Shown piece after piece: positions 6,315-13,841 of a DNA stretch of 14,191 nt (positions are counted from its first letter, which is position 1; the number at the start of each line of letters is the position of its first letter). The notes below the pieces were generated by a model that was given only the letters and a program-made list of their open reading frames with translations, was not told the DNA's origin and searched no databases. The stretch is from positions 1-14,191 of the forward strand of contig QHZX01000089.1 of NCBI GenBank assembly GCA_003224835.1, given 5' to 3'. Made by a program: the position numbers and the translations under genes. This stretch comes from Acidobacteriota bacterium. GTDB taxonomy: Bacteria > Acidobacteriota > Terriglobia > Terriglobales > Acidobacteriaceae.

Positions 6315-7886
6315 CTACTCGAACCTGATCTTTTCCGCGCCGATCACTGAATGCTTCTTGAACTTCGCATCATTGTGGTCGGGATAATCTGTACGATAGT
6401 GCGCGCCGCGGCTTTCTTCCCGCGCCAAAGCGGAACGCGCCACCAACATTCCCACGATCTGCAAATTTCGTCCTTCATAGTCGCGGCGGCTGTGCGGATG
6501 CGAAACCTCCTCACCAATTTCGCCCAATCTTTTTATCGCTTCTTCCAATCCGCTCCCGGTGCGAACGATACCAACGTCCTTCCACATGAGCTCTTGAAGT
6601 TCACTGATTGAAGCATCTACGGGAATACTCACCGGGCCATTCGAGTAAGCCGCTGCAGGATCGCTGGCTGCCCGCTTTGCTGGCGCTTTGAGTTCATCGC
6701 GCATTTTTCTTCCTGCGCGGGCGCCGAATACCAGTCCTTCCAGCAGGGAATTGCTGGCTAGCCGATTCGCGCCGTGGACGCCAGTCCCTGTCGCCTCACC
6801 AGCAGCGTACAACCCGGGCAACGTCGCCCGGCCATCGAGATCGGTGCGCACTCCTCCCATGGCGTAATGCGCCGCCGGGCGAATGGGAACGAACTCGCTG
6901 GTGATGTCGATGTTGTACTGCATGCAGGTGGCATAGATTCGCGGGAAGCGTTTCCGAATATGGCCTTCATCCAGATGCGTCATATCGAGATAAACCACCG
7001 GCTCTTTCGCCTTCACGCGTTCCAGTTCATGCATGATCGCGCGCGCCACCACGTCACGCGGTGCCAGGTCGCCCATCGGATGATACTTCGCCATGAAGCG
7101 CATCATCTCCATATTGCGGAGATACGCCCCTTCGCCGCGCAGAGCTTCGGAGAGCAGAAAACGGGGCGCCTTCTTCAGGTAGAGTGCAGTCGGATGAAAT
7201 TGAACGAACTCCAGGTCACTGACTTCAGCGCCGGCCCGGTAAGCCATTGCAACTCCGTCGCCGGTGGCAACGCTCGGATTCGTCGTGTTCACATAAAGCT
7301 GACCCATGCCTCCCGTAGCCAGCAGCACCGCAGAGGCATCGATCGTACTGTGTGCCCCGTGATCGTCAATTACCTGCACTCCAATTACCCGGCCGTTCTC
7401 GGTCACCAAATCAGTTGAGAACTCAAATTCTCTGATGCTAATTTCGGGAAGCGTCTTGGCCTTGGCGTAAAGCGCGCGCTGGATCTCGCGTCCAGTGGAG
7501 TCACCATGCGCATGCAAAATTCGATTGCGGCTATGAGCGCCTTCACGCCCAAAGGTGAGCTTGGTACCCTCGCGATCGAACTGCGTTCCCCACGCAATCA
7601 GTTCTTCGATCCGCTCCGGAGCGTCCTCAACCAAAACTTTCGCAGCTTCTGGATTGCACAAGCCATCGCCGGCATTCAGCGTGTCCTGCAGGTGCAGGCT
7701 GATCTCATCTTCGTCGCTGAGCGCTGCGGCAATTCCGCCTTGCGCGAATTGCGTGCTGGAATTCGCGACCTCGCGCTTCACAAGCACCATCACCCGCCCC
7801 GCAGGAGCGAGTTCGATCGCTGCCCGCAGGCCGGCAATTCCTGCGCCGATGACCAGAAAATCGGTCTCAGAAGGGACGGCTGGCAT
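6315..7886 (-). CDS. nadB: L-aspartate oxidase
   Basis: NadB oxidises L-aspartate to iminoaspartate, the first step of de novo NAD synthesis, with oxygen or fumarate as electron acceptor. The protein has 523 residues, the usual length. FAD is bound by GAGIAG (14-19). At the place where SdhA has its FAD-linking histidine, this protein reads NSSTQFAQGG with no histidine, as expected for noncovalent FAD in NadB. Other motifs are HSRNRILHAHGDSTG near 118-132, QFHPTALY, EALRGEGAYLRN, HYAMGGVRTD, and GVHGANRLASNSLLEGLVFG. These separate NadB from the paralogous SdhA in this window. Partner genes nadA and nadC are not in the window. It is transcribed divergently from aroB across about 100 bases and has no strong Shine-Dalgarno. 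An 8-bp palindrome GGTATACC at 7895-7902 lies just upstream. Confidence 0.95.
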   Translation of the reverse strand: MPAVPSETDFLVIGAGIAGLRAAIELAPAGRVMVLVKREVANSSTQFAQGGIAAALSDEDEISLHLQDTLNAGDGLCNPEAAKVLVEDAPERIEELIAWGTQFDREGTKLTFGREGAHSRNRILHAHGDSTGREIQRALYAKAKTLPEISIREFEFSTDLVTENGRVIGVQVIDDHGAHSTIDASAVLLATGGMGQLYVNTTNPSVATGDGVAMAYRAGAEVSDLEFVQFHPTALYLKKAPRFLLSEALRGEGAYLRNMEMMRFMAKYHPMGDLAPRDVVARAIMHELERVKAKEPVVYLDMTHLDEGHIRKRFPRIYATCMQYNIDITSEFVPIRPAAHYAMGGVRTDLDGRATLPGLYAAGEATGTGVHGANRLASNSLLEGLVFGARAGRKMRDELKAPAKRAASDPAAAYSNGPVSIPVDASISELQELMWKDVGIVRTGSGLEEAIKRLGEIGEEVSHPHSRRDYEGRNLQIVGMLVARSALAREESRGAHYRTDYPDHNDAKFKKHSVIGAEKIRFE

Positions 7887-7987
7887 GACCGAATGGTATA
7901 CCTGAAATCCGCGGCATTCTACAAGCGTGCTCGCAGTTCAGCGGTACCATTGGCTGACGCCTGATGGTTACCACCTGCCTTGCTATC

Positions 7988-9094
7988 ATGTTCCCAGTGC
8001 TTCGCATTCCCATTACAACCGCATCACGCAATTACGAAGCCGTGATTGAGCACGGCCTCCTCGCACGTGCGGGGGAGATTCTGCGCGAGGTGTTCAGCGG
8101 AACACCGCCCGTGTTCGTGATCACCGTCCCCCCGGTTCGCCACCGCTGGGGAAAAACGTTGCTGCGATCTCTCACCGGGGCAGGCTTCAAGACCAAAATC
8201 GTTGAGATGCACGATGGCGAACGGTTCAAACGCTTGTCCAGCGTGGAGAACCTTGCTGAGGATTTGCTCAGGCTAGGTGCAGATCGGAAAACCGTTATCG
8301 TCGCATTCGGCGGTGGCGTAGTCGGGGATGTCGCCGGCATGCTCGCGTCGGTATACATGCGAGGAGTGCAACTCGTTCAAATTCCTACCACGGTGCAGGC
8401 ACAGGTTGATGCCGCTGTCGGTGGCAAAACCGGAGTGAACCTGAACTCCGGCAAGAACCTGCTGGGTACGTTTTATCAACCGGCAGTGGTGCTTATTGAT
8501 CCAGCCACGCTCTCCACATTGCCGGATCGCGAGTTTCGCGCTGGCATGTATGAAGCGCTGAAATGCGGGGTGATCGGCAACGCCGGCTTATTTATCCGGC
8601 TTGAGCGGTGTTCGATTAAGTCATTGCGGAAAGATCGTGAGCTGCTCATCGACGCGATCGCCGAGTCCGTAAAGCTCAAAGCTCAGGTCGTCTCCGCCGA
8701 CGAAAAAGAGGGGGGCTTGCGTCGCGTTCTCAACCTCGGACACACGCTTGGTCACGCGCTCGAAACTGCAACTTCTTATCGCCACTTTTTGCATGGAGAG
8801 GCGGTTGCCTGGGGCATGGTCGCTGCTGCGAAAATTGCTGACGAAATGCGCTTCTCAAATAATGGGACCTTCGCCCGCATTCGCGATGCCAGTCTCGCCT
8901 GGGGAAAGCTTCCATCCGTTAGCGTAACCACTTCGAAAGCTATGGCTCTGATTCGCTCGGACAAGAAAACCGAATCCGGCGTGGTGAACTTTGTCCTACC
9001 TAAAGAAATTGGTCAAGTTGATGTTGTAAGCGGCGTGCCGGACGGCGCCGTTTCGGCAGCACTTGCAGAGATTCGGCGGCTCTCGCGTGAGTAG
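7988..9094 (+). CDS. aroB: 3-dehydroquinate synthase
   Basis: AroB closes DAHP to 3-dehydroquinate, the second step of the shikimate pathway, using NAD and a divalent metal. From the ATG at 7988 the protein has 368 residues. NAD-binding motifs are GGGVVGDVAGM (108-118) and PTTVQAQVDAAVGGKTGVN (about 133-151). Metal ligands are E189 in MYEALK, H252 in NLGHTLGHALE, and H269 in FLHGEAVAWGM. The protein is complete. The start is uncertain. An in-frame ATG lies at 7964, and none of the choices has a Shine-Dalgarno. TGCTATCAT at 7981-7989 resembles an extended -10 box, which would favour a leaderless start at the in-frame GTG 7997. The methyltransferase gene starts at or just before its stop, so the two form an operon. 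Confidence 0.93.
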   Translation: MFPVLRIPITTASRNYEAVIEHGLLARAGEILREVFSGTPPVFVITVPPVRHRWGKTLLRSLTGAGFKTKIVEMHDGERFKRLSSVENLAEDLLRLGADRKTVIVAFGGGVVGDVAGMLASVYMRGVQLVQIPTTVQAQVDAAVGGKTGVNLNSGKNLLGTFYQPAVVLIDPATLSTLPDREFRAGMYEALKCGVIGNAGLFIRLERCSIKSLRKDRELLIDAIAESVKLKAQVVSADEKEGGLRRVLNLGHTLGHALETATSYRHFLHGEAVAWGMVAAAKIADEMRFSNNGTFARIRDASLAWGKLPSVSVTTSKAMALIRSDKKTESGVVNFVLPKEIGQVDVVSGVPDGAVSAALAEIRRLSRE

Positions 9095-9098
9095 GGCA

Positions 9099-9791
9099 GT
9101 GACAGAAAAACCCGACTCCGTTGGTAAAGTGAATAACGATGTCATTCGGGGTGCCGCTCCAGCAGGCGCATCCGATCGCGATTCCGCCGCCCGTGCTGTG
9201 CGCGAGATGTTCACCGCGATTGCGCCCCGTTATGATCTGCTCAACCATCTTCTCTCCGTCGATCTACGCTGCGGCACCGGCGACATGGCGCTCGCATTGC
9301 GGAAGGAAGGCCAGCAAGCAGACATAACCGGTGCCGACTTTTCTCACGCAATGCTAGTGTTGGCTTCGAAGAAGAACTCATCGCGTCCCATCCGCTGGAT
9401 CGAAGCCGACGCATTGCAGCTTCCGTTTCCTGACCATAGCTTCAACCTCGTCACCTCTGCATTTGGCTTCCGCAATCTCGCTGACTACGATGCCGGTTTG
9501 GGTGAAATTTTCAGAGTGCTTCGGCCGGGCGGCGAATACGGCATTTTAGAATTCAGCGAGCCTGAGGGATTTATGGGCAAGATCTACAACGTCTATTTCA
9601 AGTCCATTCTGCCGCGAGTGGGCAGGTTGATTTCCGGAAATAGCGGGGCCTATTCCTATCTTCCTGCATCAGTCGAGCGATTCCCGCAGCCACCAGAAAT
9701 ACTCAACCGCATGAAGGTTGTTGGCTTCCGCGACGTTTCCTGGACTCCATACACATTTGGAATTGCGGGATTATTCCGCGGAAAACGCTAG
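9099..9791 (+). CDS. menG: Demethylmenaquinone methyltransferase (UbiE/MenG), with a probable in-frame internal deletion
   Basis: The family performs the SAM-dependent C-methylation that finishes menaquinone (or ubiquinone). The N-terminal signature is MFTAIAPRYDLLNHLLS (residues 37-53). Later signatures are FPDHSFNLVTSAFGFRNLADY, FRVLRPGGEYGILEFSEP and the C-terminal PYTFGIAGLFRGKR. Between LLSVD and CGTGDM (about 9258-9272) a normal protein has about 27 more residues: the WRR helix and the first beta strand of the SAM-binding fold leading into GTGD. Here they are absent, though the frame stays open, so activity is doubtful. I chose the GTG at 9099, just after the aroB stop. GTG 9087 and TTG 9063 are upstream alternatives overlapping aroB. 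The stop shares a CTAG with the stop of the opposite gene. UbiE/MenG identity is firm; menaquinone as substrate is inferred. Confidence 0.87.
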   Translation: MTEKPDSVGKVNNDVIRGAAPAGASDRDSAARAVREMFTAIAPRYDLLNHLLSVDLRCGTGDMALALRKEGQQADITGADFSHAMLVLASKKNSSRPIRWIEADALQLPFPDHSFNLVTSAFGFRNLADYDAGLGEIFRVLRPGGEYGILEFSEPEGFMGKIYNVYFKSILPRVGRLISGNSGAYSYLPASVERFPQPPEILNRMKVVGFRDVSWTPYTFGIAGLFRGKR

Positions 9792-10879
9792 GCCTTTCCC
9801 ACAGGGGCAGCTTGGACTCTGGCCCCTTCTTGCCGGAAGCACTCGGCAAACGCATCCGCGACCGGGAAACGAATCACGGTTCCGTATTCAGAACCGAGAA
9901 ATTCCTCCAGGCGCGAGGTATCCATGATCGTGTCCGAAGTCATATAAAGTGCCACATCTGGAGGGATAGTCGAGAGCTTCATTGACCATAAGAGCCGCAG
10001 CACTAGGGCAAACAGCTTCTCCGTCGGAACCTGCACCAGTTTCGCATTCGCAAGGCGAACGCATTGCTCGTAGGTCATAGCCCCACCCCGCCCGGCAACA
10101 TTCAAAATAGTGAGCCGTCTTCCTTCGGGTTCCGACTTATTCAAAATAAACGCAACCAGTCGCGCCACATCATCCACGTGGACAAACTGAATTCGGTTCT
10201 GCAAATATTTATTACCTGACGGCAACATGCAGGGAAGCCGTTTCCCTTGCTTCCGCATTTTTGCAGCTCGCTTGCTGGCGCCGCCCGGAATGCCGCGAAA
10301 TGCTTCCATAAAATAATTGTCGATGCTGGCCCCGGCAAAAATGTGCGGACGCAAAACATAAACACTGCAGCCACGCAATGCCGGCGCTCGCTGCTGCACA
10401 ACCCGGTCCGCCTCCATTTTGTGGATTCCATAAACGTAGGTGTGTGCCGCCAATGGGGTCTCTTCTTGTGCAGGCGTGGAGAGGCCCGGCCCATACGCTG
10501 AGACGCTGCTCATAAAAATGAATTTTTCTACCATCGGCCATTCGCGGTTGGCCTCGGTTACGGCTTCCATAACGCGCGCAGTTCCGGCCACGTTCACTTG
10601 CCACATCCGGTCACGGTCCAGAATGCCGGTTCGCACTGCATCCATCACGAACGCCAGGTGCACGACTGCAACTGGCCTGATCTCCCGCAGCAGATGGATC
10701 ATTTCCAGGCAGGAGGATTCCAGGCTCAGATCCATCTTCACGAATTGCAAAGCAGAATCAGTTTGCGGCGGACGGAAGTCCACCCCAACTACACGGAATC
10801 CGGAGAGCATGGGCAACAAGCGCTGCCCGAGATTTCCGGAAATCCCGGTCACAATTATGGACGGAAGTGCGTCCGCCAT
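9788..10879 (-). CDS. Extended short-chain dehydrogenase / NAD-dependent epimerase family protein
   Basis: This is a Rossmann-fold NAD(P)-dependent oxidoreductase or epimerase of 363 residues; the substrate is unknown. The N-terminal cofactor motif is TGISGNLG (11-18). The active-site serine segment is MSSVSAYG (123-130), and the catalytic pair is Y150 and K154 in YVYGIHK. The segment IQFVHVDDVARLVAFIL is the usual substrate-binding region of extended SDRs. The length is slightly long for the family. The ATG at 10879 follows the TAA of the upstream PPIC gene without a single spare base (TAAATG), so translation of the two is probably coupled. That link hints at an envelope or cell-surface role but does not prove one. 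The stop codon overlaps the menG stop on the other strand. Confidence 0.88.
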   Translation of the reverse strand: MADALPSIIVTGISGNLGQRLLPMLSGFRVVGVDFRPPQTDSALQFVKMDLSLESSCLEMIHLLREIRPVAVVHLAFVMDAVRTGILDRDRMWQVNVAGTARVMEAVTEANREWPMVEKFIFMSSVSAYGPGLSTPAQEETPLAAHTYVYGIHKMEADRVVQQRAPALRGCSVYVLRPHIFAGASIDNYFMEAFRGIPGGASKRAAKMRKQGKRLPCMLPSGNKYLQNRIQFVHVDDVARLVAFILNKSEPEGRRLTILNVAGRGGAMTYEQCVRLANAKLVQVPTEKLFALVLRLLWSMKLSTIPPDVALYMTSDTIMDTSRLEEFLGSEYGTVIRFPVADAFAECFRQEGARVQAAPVGKA

Positions 10880-11947
10880 TTATTTCTTTCCAGGCGGCGG
10901 GGGCGCAGTTGTACCCTGTTTTGCCGGCTGCTCGCCGGGGTTGCGTAGACTCGGAGGCGCGGGACCAGCAAAGTACGTGCTGTCAAGCGTGGTCTTCGCA
11001 GATTTCTCCAGCGAGTCGAACGCATTCTTCACGTTCTGACCCTGCACCGTGCGCGCGATCTCATCATGCACAGTGGCAAGTGGCAGGTCTTTAATCTCTG
11101 CGACTTTGTAGATTCTGTAGCCAGAAGGGTCGCTAAACACTTGGGACACCTCACCTGGCTTCAGATCGAAGATAGAAACGTCGGTCGTAGGAATATTGTT
11201 TTTGCGCACATTCTCGATTTTGATATTTGTAACTTTGGCCTTGGTTCCGGCAAAATCGTTGGATTCCTGCTGTAGCTTCACCGGGTCTTCACCTGCCGCC
11301 GCCCGAGCGCGCAACTTGTCAGCCTCCTGTTTCATGTCTGCTTCCGAGGCTTCGCGTTTCTTTTGCGCATCGGCATCATTCGGCTGTCCGGCGGGGGCCT
11401 CAAGCTGTTTTTGCTTGGGCACGTAAATCCGATCGAAGCTTATGGTCTTGTAGTCGCTCTGGTGTTCCTGATAATAGGCGTTGATGTCGCTCTCGGGCAC
11501 ATTGGCAGCATCGCGTTGCATCTTTTCCGCAGCTTGCCGCGCCAGAAGTTGTGTCCGGGCAATATACATTTGTTCGTCAAAGTCGGGGTTTTTGTCGAGG
11601 CCCATTTCATGCGCTTTTTCGGCCAGCACTAGGAGGGTTACATAACGGGTGGCGAACGCTTTTTTATTGGCCGCCGGCATGTTGGGCTGCACTGCATTTA
11701 CCAGCTTCTCGAAATCCGCCCGGGTAATTACAGTGCTGCAATCGGCAGGTGTAGCGTTGCTGTTAGGCGGTTTCTCGCAGAGTCCCTGGACAGTGATCAC
11801 TGGCGCGTCAGGCGCAACCATCGAATTCGGAATCAGTTCATTCGAATCCGACGCACGTGGCTTAAGAGTGGGAGCCGGCTTCGGAGTCTGGCCTGTGGCT
11901 ATGGCAGCCAGCAGCAGACAGACGACTCCATGCAAAACGCTTTTCAA
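10880..11947 (-). CDS. Secreted SurA-like peptidyl-prolyl isomerase / chaperone (PPIC family)
   Basis: This is probably a periplasmic folding factor for exported or outer-membrane proteins. The 355-residue protein starts with a signal peptide (MKSVLHGVVCLLLAAIATGQ, cleavage near residue 19) and a proline-rich stretch. A SurA-N-like helical domain spans about 72-160, including TRADFEKLVNAV and VLAEKAHEMGL. A PPIC-like region spans about 165-290, with a charged insertion of lysine, glutamate and alanine near 185-225. It ends with a proline-rich tail, APPPPGKK. Two cysteines, C57 and C70, could form a disulfide. The start is a TTG at 11947 with an excellent GGAGG (11958-11954), so I am confident of it. 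The rotamase residues cannot be checked by eye, so it may be a chaperone only. It is cotranscribed with the SDR gene. Confidence 0.85.
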   Translation of the reverse strand: MKSVLHGVVCLLLAAIATGQTPKPAPTLKPRASDSNELIPNSMVAPDAPVITVQGLCEKPPNSNATPADCSTVITRADFEKLVNAVQPNMPAANKKAFATRYVTLLVLAEKAHEMGLDKNPDFDEQMYIARTQLLARQAAEKMQRDAANVPESDINAYYQEHQSDYKTISFDRIYVPKQKQLEAPAGQPNDADAQKKREASEADMKQEADKLRARAAAGEDPVKLQQESNDFAGTKAKVTNIKIENVRKNNIPTTDVSIFDLKPGEVSQVFSDPSGYRIYKVAEIKDLPLATVHDEIARTVQGQNVKNAFDSLEKSAKTTLDSTYFAGPAPPSLRNPGEQPAKQGTTAPPPPGKK

Positions 11948-11952
11948 GGAAT

Positions 11953-11959
11953 ACCTCCG
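11953..11959 (-). promoter_or_regulatory. Strong ribosome binding site fixing the TTG start of the PPIC gene
   Basis: The minus strand reads GGAGGTATTCC before TTG. GGAGG is at 11958-11954 with six bases between it and the start codon. No ATG nearby fits the signal peptide, so this site decides the start. Confidence 0.8.
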
Positions 11960-12024
11960 GGGAAATTGAAAGGATAATAAAGAATCCTAGCACAGGCTGA
12001 GCGGATCAACTTTCCCTGGATCAC

Positions 12025-12053
12025 TTGGCGGAACCCTCTCTCACAGCGATAAT
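12025..12053 (+). promoter_or_regulatory. Promoter of the CDF-OsmC-EamA operon, probably leaderless
   Basis: TTGGCG (12025-12030) and GATAAT (12048-12053) are 17 bases apart. The expected start of transcription, seven bases after the -10 box, is the A of the ATG at 12060. There is no Shine-Dalgarno. The geometry is identical to that of the tatA promoter in this window. Confidence 0.5.
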
Positions 12054-12059
12054 TCCCAT

Positions 12060-13423
12060 ATGTCAGGTGTGCCAGCGGCCTTCAGTTCCGAGTCGATGCA
12101 GACCGAGAAGCGCAGGGCTGCCGCCAATTCACTGTGGGCCGCGCTGGCCATTACCGGCCTGAAGATTTTCGTCGGCATTGCCACCGGCAGCCTGGGCATT
12201 TTGTCTGAAGCTGCGCATTCCGCGCTGGACCTGGTTGCGGCAACCATCACGCTTTATTCGGTCCGCGTTTCGGATAAACCCGCCGACGCCGATCATCAGT
12301 ATGGCCATTCCAAGGTAGAAAATTTTTCTGCCTTTATCGAAACCGGTCTGCTGCTGGTCACTTGTGTGGTGATCGTCTACGAAGCGATTAAGCGTTTGTT
12401 CTTTCACCATGTGGAGATTGAGCCTAGTCTGGCCGCATTTCTCACTTTATTTTTCTCCATGGCGGTAGATTTCTGGCGTTCGCGTGCACTCGGCAATATC
12501 GCGGCAAAGTACGACAGCCAGGCCCTGCAGGCGGACGCGCTTCATTTCTCTACCGACGTCTGGTCGAGCGGAGTCGTCGCCCTTGGACTCTCTTCGTGGC
12601 CGGTGTTATCGTTTTCGTTAGTACGCGCCTGGCGCGTCGCACTATCGACGCGCTTCTCGATGCCGCTCCCATCGGCGCTCGTAGCAAAATCATCGCTGCC
12701 CTAAAGAGTGTGGAGGGCCTGCTCGAAGTGGACCGTGTGCGCATCCGCCGGGCCGGCAACCGCTACTTTGCGGATGTCTCGATCGGGCTGGCGCGCAACG
12801 TAACTTTCCAGCGCTCCGGCCAGGTTGCCGACCAAGTGACCAGCACTGTGCATCGCCTGCTTCCGAACGCAGACGTTGTGGTCCACTCCATCCCTCGGGC
12901 CCCTTCGGCGGAAAATATTTTCGACCGGGTTCGCGCCGTCGCGACCCGCCACAACCTGAACGTGCACGACGTCAGTGTCCAGGATTTGCACGGGCACTTG
13001 CATGTAGAGCAACACCTGGAAATGGACGAGAAGTTGCCATTGAAACAGGCGCACGATGGCGTGAGTATGCTCGAGGCCGAAATTCTTCATGAAGTGCCGG
13101 AGATAGCGTCAATCCTCACGCATATTGAGAGCGAACCAGCCACCATCGAAGCCGGCGAACAGATTCAGCGCGATGCTCGACTGGAAAGTCGCCTGAAGTC
13201 AGTTTCCAGTGAATTTCCTGAAATTCTGGACACTCACGACATTGCGGTCAAGCGCGTCAATGGACGCGTATATGTCTCGTGCCACTGCACTTTTCCAGAT
13301 GAAATGCCGCTCTCACACGTACACGATGTGTCCACCGCGCTCGAAGCCCGGTTCAAGCAGGAGGCGCCGGAGTTGTTCCGCGTCTTAATCCATCCAGAGC
13401 CAAAAACAGACAACCGGAGGTGA
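12060..13423 (+). pseudogene. Cation diffusion facilitator transporter with three C-terminal dimerisation-type domains, broken by a deletion and frameshift
   Basis: CDF proteins export Zn, Mn, Fe or Co in exchange for protons. The first frame (from 12060) has the metal site HSALD (H53, D57) in helix 2, YGHSKVE (81-87), and the second half-site HFSTD (H162, D166) in helix 5. The frame is lost after VALGL near 12588. Family sequence resumes in another frame at about 12591 with LFVAGVIVFVSTRLARRTIDALLDAAP, the last helix and its exit. About 20-24 residues (end of helix 5, loop, start of helix 6) are missing. The first frame then runs on to a stop at 12704. The C-terminal region holds one ZT-dimer-like domain (about 12675-12900) and two more diverged copies (about 12950-13140 and 13234-13400). 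The stop lies in the ribosome site of the next gene. Metal specificity cannot be read from this. Confidence 0.85.
13416..13423 (+). promoter_or_regulatory. Strong ribosome binding site fixing the TTG start of the OsmC gene
   Basis: GGAGGTGA (13416-13423) is an ideal Shine-Dalgarno and also contains the TGA stop of the CDF gene. A TTG start follows GGAGG after six bases. Termination on the CDF gene would place the ribosome directly on this site. Confidence 0.8.
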
Positions 13424-13426
13424 CAG

Positions 13427-13828
13427 TTGGTCAAGGCAAACGTGAAGTGGGCGAGCGAGATGCAGTTTGCTGGGACTGGCAACTCGGGTTATCCCGTGCT
13501 CATGGATGGCAACGGCAAAGTCGGCAATAGCCCGATGGAACTTGTACTGCTCGCACTCTGCGGATGCACCGCTTACGATGTGGTGAGCATTCTGCAAAAG
13601 AAGCGCGAACCGCTCATTGCTGTCGAGGTCAGCGCAGAGGCGGAAAAAGCTCCTGAGCCGCCGCGCGTTTACACATCGATCAAGCTGCTTTACCGGGTCT
13701 CGGGAAAGGTCGCTCGCAAAGCTGTCGAAGATGCGGTGCGCCTGTCAGAAGAGAAGTACTGTTCAGTGTCCGCCATGTTGAACAAGACTGCACGTATCAG
13801 CTACGAAATTAAATTGGACACCGACTAA
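13427..13828 (+). CDS. OsmC-family protein (thiol peroxidase-like)
   Basis: OsmC/Ohr-family enzymes reduce organic hydroperoxides with two cysteines. The 133-residue protein has the family signature SPMELVLLALCGCTAYDV, in which Cys47 is the expected peroxidatic cysteine. Cys112 in EEKYCSVSAML is the expected partner. Cys45 is an additional cysteine. The shape resembles the YhfA-like branch more than Ohr. The start is TTG at 13427, set by a perfect ribosome site overlapping the stop of the CDF gene. The next gene starts 13 bases after its stop, so it is the middle gene of a three-gene operon. Pairing with a metal exporter suggests a metal or oxidative stress role, which is inference from context. 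It is intact, with no promoter of its own seen. Confidence 0.9.
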   Translation: MVKANVKWASEMQFAGTGNSGYPVLMDGNGKVGNSPMELVLLALCGCTAYDVVSILQKKREPLIAVEVSAEAEKAPEPPRVYTSIKLLYRVSGKVARKAVEDAVRLSEEKYCSVSAMLNKTARISYEIKLDTD

Positions 13829-13841
13829 GCAAAGATAAAGA

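Noticed and set aside
6774..7418. Open frame of 214 codons on the + strand
   Set aside because: It is antisense to the conserved core of nadB, with histidine- and arginine-rich translation typical of a shadow frame.
7895..7921. nadB promoter with TAGAAT as -10 and GGTATACC as operator
   Set aside because: No acceptable -35 lies at the right distance and the palindrome is short; support is too weak to list as a feature.
10440..11039. Open frame of 199 codons on the + strand crossing two genes
   Set aside because: It runs antisense across the SDR and PPIC genes, both of which have strong family motifs.
12701..13090. Open frame on the minus strand
   Set aside because: It is antisense to the CDF tail and has no family resemblance.
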